A stretch of 64,000 nucleotides of DNA from Trileptium ribeirensis (Eukaryota; Nematoda; Enoplea; Enoplida; Thoracostomopsidae). The notes below the pieces were generated by a model. It had not been told where the DNA came from and did not search any database. It saw nothing but the letters and a program-made list of their open reading frames with translations. Positions 11,670 through 23,141 of this stretch are shown piece by piece. The first letter of the stretch is position 1. The number at the start of each line of letters is the position of its first letter. The stretch lies in contig JASANE010020378.1 of the NCBI GenBank assembly GCA_030248225.1, positions 1-64,000 of the forward strand, written 5' to 3'. The translations under genes were made by a program, and so were the position numbers.

Positions 11670-14600
11670 TCGTGCTTTGGTTCACTTCTCAATTTCTTTA
11701 TGTTCGAGTACCCCAAATTGCCATCAGTATTGGCAAAGACCACTCAACTGGTCCGAGTTAGCATGCCAATTCATGAACATGCATAACTGTGCAAAATTGA
11801 AAAGCGTGGTTTGGTTCACTTATCTATTTCTTTTATGTAAGAGTACCCCAAATTACCATCAGTATTAGCAAAGACCACTCAACTGGTTCGAGTTAGCTTG
11901 CCAATTCATGAACATGCATAATCGGGCAAAATTGAAAAACGTGGTTTGGTTCACTTACCTATTTTTTTTATGTTTGGGTACCTCAAATTGCCATCAGTAT
12001 TGGCATAGGCAACTCAACTGGTCCGAGTTAGCTTGTCCATTCATGAACGTGCATAACCGGGCAAAATTGAAAAACGTGGTTTGGTTAACTTATCAATTCG
12101 TTTTATGTTCGGGAACCCTAAATTGCCATCAGTATTGACAAAGACCACTCAACTGGTCCGAGTTAGCATGCCAATTCATGAACGTGCATAACTGCAAAAT
12201 TGAAAAACGTGGTTTGGTTCACTTATCTATTTGTTTTATGTAAGAGTACCCCCAAATTACCATCAGTATTAGCAAAGACCACTCAACTGGTCCGAGTTAG
12301 CATGCCAATTCATGAACGTGCATAACCGGGCGAAGTATTGAAAAATGTGGTTTGGTTCACTTATCAATTCGTTTTACGTTCGGGTACCCCAATGTGACAT
12401 CAGTATTGGAAAAGACCACTCAACTGGTCCGAGTTAGCATGCCAATTCATGAACGTGCATAACTGCAAAATTGAAAAACGTGGTTTGGTTCACTTATCTA
12501 TTTGTTTTATGTAAGAGTACCCCCAAATTACCATCAGTATTAGCAAATACCACTCAACTGTTCCGAGTTCACATAATTAGTGAACGTGCATAACTGCAAA
12601 ATTGAAAAACGTGGTTTGGTTAACTTTTGTTTTATAAAGTACCCCAAATTACCATCAGTATTAGCAAAGTCCACTCAACTGGTCCGAGTTAGCTTGTCAA
12701 TTCATGAACATGCATAACTGTGCAAAATTGAAAAGCGTGGTTTGGTTCACTTATCTATTTCTTTTAGTTAAGAGTATGCCATTAGTATTAGCAAAGTCCA
12801 CTCAACTGGTCCGAGTTAGCTTGCCAATTCATGAACGTGCATAATCGGGCAAAATTGAAAAACGTGGTTTGGTTTACTTACCTATTTGTTTTATGTTTGG
12901 GTACCCCAAATTGCTATCAGTATTGGCAAAGGCAACTCAACTGGTCCGAGTTAGTATGCCAACTGATGAACGTGCGTAACTGTGCAAAATTGAAAAACGT
13001 GGTTTGGTTAACGTATCTATTTGTTTTATGTAAGAGTACCCCAAATTACCATTAGTATTAGCAAAGTCCACTCAACTGGTCCGAGTTAGCTTGTCAATTC
13101 ATGAACGTGCATAGCCGGGCAAAATTGAAAAACGTGGTTTGGTTCACTTATCAATTCGTTTTATGTTCGGGTACCCCAAATTGCCATCAGTATTGGCAAA
13201 GGCAACTCAACTGGTCCGAGTTAGTATGCTAACTGATGAACGTGCGTAACTGTGCAAAATTGAAAAACGTGGTTTGGTTAACTTATCTATTTGTTTTATG
13301 TAAGAGTACCCCAAATTACCATCAGTATTAGCAAAGTCCACTCAACTGGTCCGAGTTAGCTTGTCAATTCATGATAATGCGTACAAACCGGGCGAAATTG
13401 AAAAACGTGGTTTGGTTCACTTATCAATTCGTTTTACGTTCGGGTACCCCAAATTGCCATCAGTATTGGCAAAGACCACTCAACTGGTCCGAGTTAGCAT
13501 GCCAATTCATGAACGTGCATAACTGCAAAATTGAAAAACGTGGTTTGGTTCACTTATCTATTTGTTTTATGTTGAGTTACTCCCAAATTACCATCAGTAT
13601 TAGCAAAGTCCACTCAACTGGTCGCAAGTTTAGCTTGTCAATTCATGAACGTGCATAACCGGGCAAAATTGAAAAACGTGGTTTGGTTCACTTATCAATT
13701 CGTTTTACGTTCGGTAATCCCAATTGCCATCAGTATTGGCAAAGACCACTCAACTGGTCCGAGTTTTTTAGCATGCCAATTCATGAACGTGCATAACTGC
13801 AAAATTGAAAAACGTGGTTTGGTTCACTTATCTATTTGTTTTATGTAAGAGTACCCCCAAATTACCATCAGTATTAGCAAAGACCACTCAACTGGTCCGA
13901 GTTAGCATGCCAATTCATGAACGTGCATAACTCGCAAAATTGAAAAACGTGGTTTGGTTAACTTATCTATTTGTTTTATGTAAAGAGACCCCAAATTACC
14001 ATCAGTATTTAGCAAAGTCCACTCAGCTGGTCCGAGTTAGCTTGTCAAATTCATGAACATGCATAACTGTGCAAAATTGAAAAGCGTGGTTTGGTTCACT
14101 TATCTATTTCTTTTATGTAAGAGTATGCCATCAGTATTAGCAAAGTCCACTCACTCGGTCCGAGTTAGCTTGCCAATTCATGAACGTGCATAATCGGGCA
14201 AAATTGAAAAACGTGGTTTGGTTTACTTACCTATTTGTTTTATGTTTGGGTAACCGACCTCTATTGAGTATTGGCAAAGGCACCCCAACTGGTCCGAGTT
14301 AGTATGCCAACTGATGAACGTGCGTAACTGTGCAAAATTGAAACGCGGGTTTGGTTAACGTATCTATTTGTTTTATGTAGAGTACCCCAAATTACCATTA
14401 ATATTAGCAAAGTCCACTCAACTGGTCCGAGTTAGCTTGTCAATTCATGAACGTGCATAGCGGGGCAAAAATTGAAAAACGTGGTTTGGTTCACTTATCA
14501 ATTCGTTTTATGTTCGGGTACCCCAAATTGCCATCAGTATTGGCAAAGACAACTCAACTGGTCCGAGTTAGTATGCTAACTGATGAACGTGCGTAACTGT

Positions 14601-17600
14601 GGCAAATTGAAAAACGTGGTTTGGTTAACTTATGTATTTGTTTTATGTAACAGTACCAAATTACCATCAGTATTAGCAAAGTCCACTCAACTGGTCCGAG
14701 TTAGCTTGTCAATTCATGAACGTGCATAACCGGGCAAAATTGAAAAACGTGGTTTGGTTCACTTATCAATTCGTTTTACGTTCGGGTACCCCAAATTGCC
14801 ATCAGTATTGGCAAAGACCACTCAACTGGTCCGAGTTAGCATGCCAATTCATGAACGTGCATAACTGCAAAATTGAAAAACGTGGTTTGGTTCACTTATC
14901 TATTTGTTTTATGTAAGAGTACCCCAAATTACCATCAGTATTAGCAAAGTCCACTCAACTGGTCCGAGTTAGCTTGTCAATTCATGAACGTGCATAACCG
15001 GGCAAAATTGAAAAACGTGGTTTGGTTCACTTATCAATTCGTTTTACGTTCGGGTACCCCAAATTGCCATCAGTATTGGCAAAGACCACTCAACTGGTCC
15101 GAGTTAGCATGCCAATTCATGAACGTGCATAACTGCAAAATTGAAAAACGTGGTTTGGTTCACTTATCTATTTGTTTTATGTAAGAGTACCCCCAAATTA
15201 CCATCAGTATTAGCAAAGACCACTCAACTGGTCCGAGTTAGCATGCCAATTCATGAACGTGCATAACTGCAAAATTGAAAAACGTGGTTTGGTTAACTTA
15301 TCTATTTGTTTTATGTAAGAGTACCCCAAATTACCATCAGTATTAGCAAAGTCCACTCAACTGGTCCGAGTTAGCTTGTCAATTCATGAACATGCATAAC
15401 TGTGCAAAATTGAAAAGCGTGGTTTGGTTCACTTATCTATTTCTTTTATGTAAGAGTATGCCATCAGTATTAGCAAAGTCCACTCAACTGGTCCGAGTTA
15501 GCTTGCCAATTCATGAACGTGCATAATCGGGCAAAATTGAAAAACGTGGTTTGGTTTACTTACCTATTTGTTTTATGTTTGGGTACCCCAAATTGCTATC
15601 AGTATTGGCAAAGGCAACTCAACTGGTCCGAGTTAGTATGCCAACTGATGAACGTGCGTAACTGTGCAAAATTGAAAAATGTGGTTTGGTTAACTTATCT
15701 ATTTGTTTTATGTAAAAGTACCCCAAATTACCATTAGTATTAGCAAAGTCCACTCAACTGGTCCGAGTTAGCTTGTCAATTCATGAACGTGCATAGCCGG
15801 GCAAAATTGAAAAACGTGGTTTGGTTCACTTATCAATTCGTTTTATGTTCGGGTACCCCAAATTGCCATCAGTATTGGCAAAGGCAACTCAACTGGTCCG
15901 AGTTAGTATGCTAACTGATGAACGTGCGTAACTGTGCAAAAGTGAAAAACGTGGTTTGGTTAACTTATCTATTTGTTTTATGTAAGAGTACCCCAAATTA
16001 CCATCAGTATTAGCAAAGTCCACTCAACTGGTCCGAGTTAGCTTGTCAATTCATGAACGTGCATAACCGGGCAAAATTGAAAAACGTGGTTTGGTTCACT
16101 TATCAATTCGTTTTACGTTCGGGTACCCCAAATTGCCATCAGTATTGGCAAAGACCACTCAACTGGTCCGAGTTAGCATGCCAATTCATGAACATGCATA
16201 ACTGTGCAAAATTGAAAAGCGTGGTTTGGTTCACCTATCTATTTCTTTTATGTAAGAGTATACCATCAGTATTAGCAAAGTCCACTCAACTGGTCCGAGT
16301 TAGCTTGCCAATTCATGAACGTGCATAATCGGGCAAAATTGAAAAACGTGGTTTGGTTTACTTACCTATTTGTTTTATGTTTGGGTACCCCAAATTGCTA
16401 TCAGTATTGGCAAAGGCAACTGAACTGGTCCGAGTTAGTATGCCAACTGATGAACGTGCGTAACTGTGCAAAATTGAAAAACGTGGTTTGGTTAACTTAT
16501 CTATTTGTTTTATGTTAGAGTACCCCAAATTACCATTAGTATTAGCAAAGTCCACTCAACTGGTCCGAGTTAGCTTGTCAATTCATGAACGTGCATAGCC
16601 GGGCAAAATTGAAAAACGTGGTTTGGTTCACTTAACAATTCGTTTTATGTTAGGGTACCCCAAATTGCCATCAGTATTGGCAAAGGCAACTCAACTGGTC
16701 CGAGTTAGTATGCTAACTGATGAACGTGCGTAACTGTGCAAAATTGAAAAACGTGGTTTGGTAACTTATCTATTTGTTTTATGTAAGAGTACCCCAAATT
16801 ACCATCAGTATTAGCAAAGTCCACTCAACTGGTCCGAGTTAGCTTGTCAATTCATGAACGTGCATAACCGGGCAAAATTGAAAAACGTGGTTTGGTTCAC
16901 TTATCAATTCGTTTTATGTTCGGGTACCCCAAATTGCCATCAGTATTGGCAAAGACCACTCAACTGGTCCGAGTTAGCATGCCAATTCATGAACATGCAT
17001 AACTGTGCAAAATTGAAAAGCGTGGTTTGGTTCACTTATCTATTTCTTTTATGTAAGAGTATACCATCAGTATTAGCAAAGTCCACTCAACTGGTCCGAG
17101 TTAGTTTGCCAATTCATGAACGTGCATAATCGGGCAAAATTGAAAAACGTGGTTTGGTTCACTTACCTATTTGTTTTATGTTTGGGTACCCCAAATTTCC
17201 ATCAGTATTGGCAAAGGCAACTCAACTGGTCCGAGTTAGTATGCCAACTGATGAACGTGCGTAACTGTGCAAAATTGAAAAACGTGGTTTGGTTAACTTA
17301 TCTGTTTGTTTTATGTAAGAGTACCCCAAATTACCATCAGTATTAGCAAAGTCCACTCAACTGGTCCGAGTTAGCTTGTCAATTCATGAACGTGCATAAC
17401 CGGGCAAAATTGAAAAACGTGGTTTGGTTCACTTATCAATTCGTTTTATGTTCGGGTGCCCCAAATTGCCATCAGTATTGGGAAAGACCACTCAGCTGGT
17501 CTGCGTTAGCATACCAATTCATGAACGTGCCTAGCCGTGCAAAATTGAAAAACGTCGTTTGGTTCAATTATCTATTTGTTTTATGTAAGAGTACCAAAAA

Positions 17601-17965
17601 TTGTCATCGGTATTAGCAAACTCCACTCAACTGGTCCGAATTAGCATAACAATTCGAATTCATGAACGTGCCCCACCGTGCAAAATTGAAAACTGTGGTT
17701 TGGTTCACTTATCAATTTGTTTTATGCTGGGGTACTTCAAATTGCCATCAGCATCAGCAAAGTCCACTCAACTGGCCCGCGTTAGCATACCAATTCATGA
17801 ACGTGCCTAAGCGTGCAAAATTGAAAAAAGTGGTTTGGTTCACTTATCAATTTGTTTTATGTTCGGGCACCGCATATGGCCATCAGCATTAGCAAAGTGC
17901 ACTGAACTTGTCCGAGTTAGCATCCCTATTCATGAACGTGCATAACCGTGCAAATTGAAACAACG
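11670..17965. repeat. Satellite array, about 135-bp monomer, ~46 copies
   Basis: A unit containing CAATTCATGAACGTGCATAA, AAAATTGAAAAACGTGGTTT, TACCCCAAATTACCATCAGT and CACTCAACTGGTCCGAGTTA repeats head to tail every 133-136 bases. Two monomer classes tend to alternate: one with TCAATTCGTTTTACGTTCGG and TATTGGCAAAG, one with TCTATTTGTTTTATGTAAGAG and TATTAGCAAAG. A shortened monomer (GAGTATGCC or GAGTATACC, lacking the usual ACCCCAAATT) recurs at 12772, 14121, 15454, 16256 and 17057, spaced 1349, 1333, 802 and 801 bases. This shows higher-order units of about 10 and 6 monomers. The last three or four units (from about 17450) and the first few are more diverged, as expected for array edges. The array lies downstream of the last dystrobrevin exon seen, probably within an intron. 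Confidence 0.97.
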
Positions 17966-18146
17966 TATAGATAAGCAAACTGACTGCCTACATAAGAGAA
18001 CTCCTTACGAAATTCGCTAACTACGACCACTAATACCGCTATTGTTGTCGCTAATTGTTGTCTAACTCAGCTCATGACTTTGAGAAGACAATAACTATGG
18101 TGTACACCCTTAATTCATGCATAAACTCCAGTGTCGCTGCACTTAC

Positions 18147-18397
18147 ACAATAATATCAGGAGGGATTATTTCGAGTGGTGGCAGTGGCTGTGAGATATCG
18201 ATTGAAGGCGGGTATGCATCGGTCGCGAATGTATGATAGCCCGGATTATGCGTTGAAGGATTACAATTGGTACCATTCGAATTTTTAACTAGATGTCTGG
18301 TAGCATCATTTGACACCGTAGTTGCGCTATTGAGATTTCGTAGTGAGCATCGAGCGATTGATGAAGCGTTATTACCAAAGTATTTATTGGACGATTT
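18147..18397 (-). CDS. dyb: Dystrobrevin exon after the ZZ finger (linker start)
   Basis: On the minus strand a pyrimidine-rich acceptor (TATATATTTCAG) precedes AAATCGTCC at 18397, and a strong donor GTAAGT follows the last exon base at 18147. The exon is 251 nt, enters in phase 0 and leaves in phase 2, and is open throughout. It encodes about 83 residues starting KSSNKYFGNN and ending PPLEIIPPDII, rich in Ser, Asn and Pro. Joined to the ZZ exon (which ends MKEYSSY in phase 0) it gives SSY-KSS, matching the position where known dystrobrevins continue with a Lys-Ser-Pro-Ala linker. The linker is poorly conserved in the family, so the assignment rests on splice phase, strand, order and the junction. 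The next exon to the left was not found. Confidence 0.78.
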
Positions 18398-18429
18398 CTG
18401 AAATATATAGAAGTAGAGAAGAGTTCTTG

Positions 18430-18735
18430 CACAAGAATGCATGTGTTCAAACAGTTGTACGCATAGATTTGACGAGTTTAAACAAGTGCGGTAACACAAG
18501 AGAGCGTGTGTATAAATCTTTGAATGCAATGCTGGTTCTGCGACAGCAGAATTGCAAACTAACCATGCATGCGTTTAAACACATTTGTATGCAAGGTTTT
18601 GCGGAGTTCACCCTAGCGCGGTAGAACGACACATCGTGCGTACGAATCTTTGAACGCAGTACAGGCTACTAGACATACAGCTAATTTGCAACGTCACTAG
18701 CAGTGCATTCAAACATTTGTACAGACATACGCCTT
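18430..18735. repeat. Degenerate ~130-bp tandem repeat
   Basis: Words such as CGTGTGTATAAATCTTTGAA (about 18505) and CGTGCGTACGAATCTTTGAA (about 18636), and TTTAAACACATTTGTATG and TTCAAACATTTGTACAG, recur at about 130-base spacing. There are two to three imperfect copies. Confidence 0.55.
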
Positions 18736-18756
18736 TGAATGTCCATGATCCCTCGT

Positions 18757-19070
18757 CTAAAGGTGCGGTTATATGCCAAAAGTCTTGCTCAAATTTAGAG
18801 ATCAAACTTTGTCCAAATTTTAGTCAAAATTAAAAAGCGTTTTTACGTATTTGCATTTATCTAATTGTTAATTGTGTGAACAATGTTCATATTTTTATGC
18901 TACAGCAAGTACAAAAGCAAGTATAAGCTAATCAGGGCGAGGAATAGATCTTTTAAAAAATTTGATCTTAAATATTGAATTACAGCCAAATTTTGATTAA
19001 AATTTGATCAAATCTTGAACTCAAATGTGTGTTTCTTCTGTAACTCAAATATGTGAACGCACTGCTACAG
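18757..19070. mobile_element. Possible MITE with diverged terminal inverted repeats
   Basis: The left side (GGTGCGGTTATATGCC, then CTCAAATTTAGAGATCAAAC and TTTTAGTCAAAATTA) aligns with the reverse complement of the right side (GTGCGTTCACATATTTGAG, then TTTGATCAAATTTTAATC). No clear target duplication was found. It resembles the foldback element at 62.65 kb (GTGTTCACA ends, TTGA/TCAAAATTTGA interior) and may be the same family. Confidence 0.45.
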
Positions 19071-20733
19071 ATAAATGGTAACTGTGAGGATAACGGTGCT
19101 TCGCGACGGGGGTAGATCAGGGTTGTAAGGAATTAATCTTCCCAGTCTCAGCAATTTTTATTCATAATTTTTCCCAATTTTCACGAATTTTTATTAACTC
19201 TCTGTAATATTGTTTATAATTGTGAAAATCCTCAAAGCGCCGGGGGAGATGGTTTTGGTAAAGATGGCTTATGGGAATCAGATCCTTACATAGTCTAAGG
19301 AGCAGATCCTCATGGACCCCTATGTCCTTCGAAACAGCATGCCTTGTTACAAGTCATGGTTGTAGCATGACCTGCCACACATTCAGAGATGTGTAGTAAC
19401 ATTATGTGACCAGCTTAAATGACAGCGATAACGCAAGATTGGAAGAACCATTTGCTTAATTGCGACACAAACATCTGAATGCTGACCGACCATGACATTA
19501 ATGGAACATTAATTGTTATACGCTGTTATCTGCGGCATAGATAGGTATTAAATGTAAGGTTATAATACAGATTAACCTAATCCTAGATCCTTTACGAATA
19601 TTCATTCAAATATTGGTATTATCTAGTTTTAATCCAGTCACGACGCTATAGGTTACATTGGCCCAATTTTCAAACGAAATATGTACATCACTTCCCGGAC
19701 ACGCACGACAACGTTATCGTCTAGCCCGATGGGCATTTAGAATATTCTGAATACCTGCACTTTCACAAACCATTTTTGATTATTACAAATGTTTATTTTT
19801 AAAAAATATGTCTGTCTTTATCGATCACAAATGATCACCTTATTGAGGAATTTTCGAAAACATATTCTATTACATGGTATCTGCGTCTTTTATTTATCCT
19901 TTTCCGACACTCTACTTCCATTTTTTCTTCATAAATTTAGAAATTGCCTCTTATATAACAATTTGTGATTTTAGCCATTAATGCGTCTTCCGGCATTTTG
20001 ACTTACATGTTTTCTCACAGATGTTGGATCGAAAAAAACTAAATCTCGTTCTAAATCCCTCTCATTAAGAGAAACAACATTGTTTTATGCAACACGTTCG
20101 GGTTATGGCGCAACAGACCAAAATAGTCTCTCCACAGATGCGAAATTTTAAAAAATATTGACCACATGAATTTGTTGCTTGTTCGTTGTGATAGTTTGAA
20201 ATTTAAGTTATGTAACAAGTTAAACGCTCCGATTTTATTCTTCTATACGTTCAATAAGTACGTTTTTATAATTCTAGGATGTTGCATAAGATTAAATGCT
20301 TTTAATTCTGCAACAGAAAAATTTAATATTTAATATTTTTTCCAATCTGTTTGTACATAGAATGGGTCTATAGGTTTTGCGGGTTTCGGAATACGACGAA
20401 AGAAATAGTTTCTATAATGTAAATACAAAGGTATTAGGTACAAGAGTTTAACTTTGAGCCCAAGCTAACATTATTTGGATCATAGCATTAGCAAGAGATT
20501 ATAACAAGCAATCTAAGATTTACACTTTTCCAGCCATTCTTGCTGTGGGAGTACGCTGATATTACATGCATATTTATTAGACATTGTTCCAAGAATCAAG
20601 ATTTTTTATTGCAGTGGTCGGCTAATGCGATATAAACAGCCTGCTATACAAAAATGTGTAGTTCATTGCAACGGAATGATGCATCGATTCGTTTCCAATA
20701 ACTGAACTGATCAATAAACATTATCAGGAGTTT
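19071..20733. other. Intronic DNA, nothing recognised
   Basis: This lies within the dystrobrevin intron between the linker exon and the ZZ exon. No element end or coding stretch was recognised. Confidence 0.5.
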
Positions 20734-21200
20734 ATGATATGCGGCTATACTGAAAAGTCTGACAGTCTTCAGATTTCCCCTGTTAACGGCGACAGTAAGT
20801 CTCTATCGCATACTGTCTTACACCCTTCCAAGTTTATAATAATCGACATTATCTGTAATAAACATGACCTGCTACCCGCTTTGACATCTACAATGTTGGT
20901 GGCCACCGGCTTCCAGTTCACCATGTTGTTGGACCACAGAAAAAACCGCGAATCCCAAAAGTTTTGGTCAACCAAATCCAGACTCTTCTTGTGCTTAGAC
21001 GAAGGAATACAGAACGTCATGTTCTTGGACTCCAAAATCCAGGCACCCCATGTTTCTGGGTTGTCAAACGTTAGTATAATTGTTAATTTACAAACGTTTA
21101 AGCCAACCCAACCCCCAATAACATAGGGTGTCGAGATTTGGTGGCCAACAACACGGCGGTTTCTGGATTTCGTGTGCGAAGACATGGATGGATCCAATTA
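20734..21200. other. Stretch open on both strands, function unknown
   Basis: A 130-codon frame on plus (20734-21126) and a 142-codon frame on minus (20769-21197) overlap almost fully. The base composition is richer in GC than the surroundings. Neither translation has a motif I know. It is probably a repeat or a decayed element inside the dystrobrevin intron. Confidence 0.3.
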
Positions 21201-21442
21201 AATGGTATACTGAATTCGAAAATGCAAGAACATAGTGGGATCAAACCCAGTGATAAAACCATTACAGAAATCAAATCCGATGATCCAAAATTTAATGAAA
21301 AGTTATGTTTATGACCTACGACGTTGGTAGTAAACCTTGTGAGATAATGCTGAAACGACCGTTACCAAACGAGGAAACTTAAAGAGTGTCACACTCTTCA
21401 AGATGTAGAGTTGTCATCGGCTCTTGGTATAATCGAACGTAC

Positions 21443-21609
21443 GTATGAGGAATATTCTTTCATTTCGTGTTGATTTGTATGCGACCCCGAAATTCGACCC
21501 CTCCAAAAACAGTCCTGGCAAAGTTGATAATTGTGACACCGTTGACACTTGTAACGAAAGCCGGTGAACGAATCAACATTACAAGCGTCGCATACAATCG
21601 GATGAAAAA
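21443..21609 (-). CDS. dyb: Dystrobrevin ZZ zinc-finger exon
   Basis: The minus-strand acceptor CAATTTTCAG precedes 21609 and the donor GTACGT follows 21443. The 167-nt exon enters in phase 1 (two bases complete a Val codon) and exits in phase 0. It encodes FHPIV, then a complete ZZ finger: [22 protein letters not shown], and [15 protein letters not shown]. The Cys pairs and the two His that bind zinc are all present. The [14 protein letters not shown] and NQHxMKEY strings are typical of dystrobrevin; dystrophin and utrophin ZZ fingers differ at these positions. In the family the ZZ finger, with the EF-hand-like region, docks the beta-dystroglycan/dystrophin complex at the cell cortex. It is preceded by the exon at 23033-23141 and followed by the one at 18147-18397. 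Confidence 0.95.
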
Positions 21610-23032
21610 CTGAAAATTGGAAGTTGAAAAAAATCAAAAATTTAATAACGCTTTTAACAAATTTACCACTGTATAAAATTACACTCAGAACCATTAGTTC
21701 ATAGGTGTTAAAAAAGCCAAAGTAAATCATTTAAGAAGCCTGTGTTTCAAAAATAACTTAAATTTTTCTCTAGCGAGCGATATGGTAAGTGCTGAATTCA
21801 ATCAAACATCTGATTACCCTGACGGAAATTTACAAACGTAGTGCTATTAATTTTACTGATAAACGAGTTTAGGTATTTTAGAATTTTCGCGAAATATTTA
21901 TAACCCTACCCTTGTCCGGATAGATCTTGCTGCGATTATCCATTTTGAATTAGACCGTGCACAAAAATAGCTTAGATGGCACCGCTAAAATAGGACCTGA
22001 AACATTAACTCACAGAGAATTAAAGTTTTGTTCATATTTTTTGCATATTTCTCCAAAAACTTATATTAAAAATTGTGTCTCACTTTGAACAAGACATAGT
22101 TTCTATTTGTTTTGACATAGGTGTTTAGGCAAAGGCAAAATACAGGTAAGGCTATCTGGGATCAATTAAAGGGGCGAAGCCAAGTCTAAAAGGTTAATCT
22201 GCCTTTCGTGAAACCGATCAAAAATCTATAACAATCGTCATGAAGACATATAAACATGACGTTCGGCATGAGCAAATTAATCCAATTGTTTTGTTCTCAT
22301 TGACTGACAACATAGATTGGAATTATGCTCAAAAGAATTATAATATATACCAATACTATTTCAGCAACTTTAGAAATTCGGATGTTATCCTTTTTATGAC
22401 TGAACAAGATACATAGGCGGGACTTTGTTTTTGCTTTACGTCTTGCCGGTATCTCAAAGGTAATATGTGCCTCTATTCAGTTGTAGCTATTAGCTTATTA
22501 TTATTATTATTTAGCTATTATTTTTCGACGCCATACGTACAACTTGCTTGTACCCAAGTGAAAACACACCGTTTATTAGGATTAATTCTTCTGTAACTTG
22601 AATACTTTTAAAACTTACCCTTTCTAAGTTCTCAAAAATCAGTTCAATACATAGTACACGATGATATAGTGAGATCGCCAAAAAATGCAAAGCCTTGCGT
22701 CAACACAGTTCGTTATGATTGGAACATTTGCAATTTTTGTTCGCTCCCTTTACGAACAGGGTACTTTAGAAGCCCCGAGCAATTGATAGCACATAGTTAA
22801 GTGGTGTCCAAAGGCGACTTGCAGTCTGGCTAGCCATACTGAACGTGTTGTAGAGGCAGGAGTTTAAACAAAATTTAAAGCGGAATATAAATTAGATAAG
22901 CCAGCAAATTCTTAATATTCTCTCGCATTCCTTATAAGCAAAAATACTTCCGAAAAAGCTTATGAGTTACAGTCTCGTTTAAGGGTTTCTGCAAAAGCTA
23001 TTATTGCAATATATAAATATTTTATAACTAAC
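21610..23032 (-). other. Dystrobrevin intron
   Basis: This is the intron between the EF-hand-region exon and the ZZ exon. It contains a short TTA microsatellite near 22495-22512. No other feature was recognised. Confidence 0.7.
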
Positions 23033-23141
23033 CGTGTTCAACACTTGCCATACGATGTAGCAACGGCAACCACATAAGGCATGGTGGACATGGATCTGCC
23101 ATGAGTGTATCCAAAAATACGTTGACAGTAATTTTCGAGGC
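23033..23141 (-). CDS. dyb: Dystrobrevin exon at end of the EF-hand-like region
   Basis: The minus-strand acceptor TGCATAATTCAG precedes GCC at 23141 and the donor GTTAGT follows 23033. The 109-nt exon enters in phase 0 and leaves in phase 1, so it joins the ZZ exon to read VEHVFHP, the dystrobrevin VENVFHP junction. It encodes FLDTLMADP and [16 protein letters not shown], which match the conserved segment just before the ZZ finger in dystrobrevin and dystrophin. The exon before it (the first EF-hand-like region, containing the LPTAVFEGP-type segment in the family) was searched for on the minus strand up to 36 kb and not found by eye. Confidence 0.93.

Noticed and set aside
11670..17965. Regular repeats considered as a CRISPR array
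   Set aside because: The whole 135-bp unit repeats head to tail; there are no unique spacers, and the context is eukaryotic.
22615..22690. Minus-strand frame ending FENLER at a GTAAGT donor
   Set aside because: It is open for only about 24 codons and has no similarity to dystrobrevin or any known motif.
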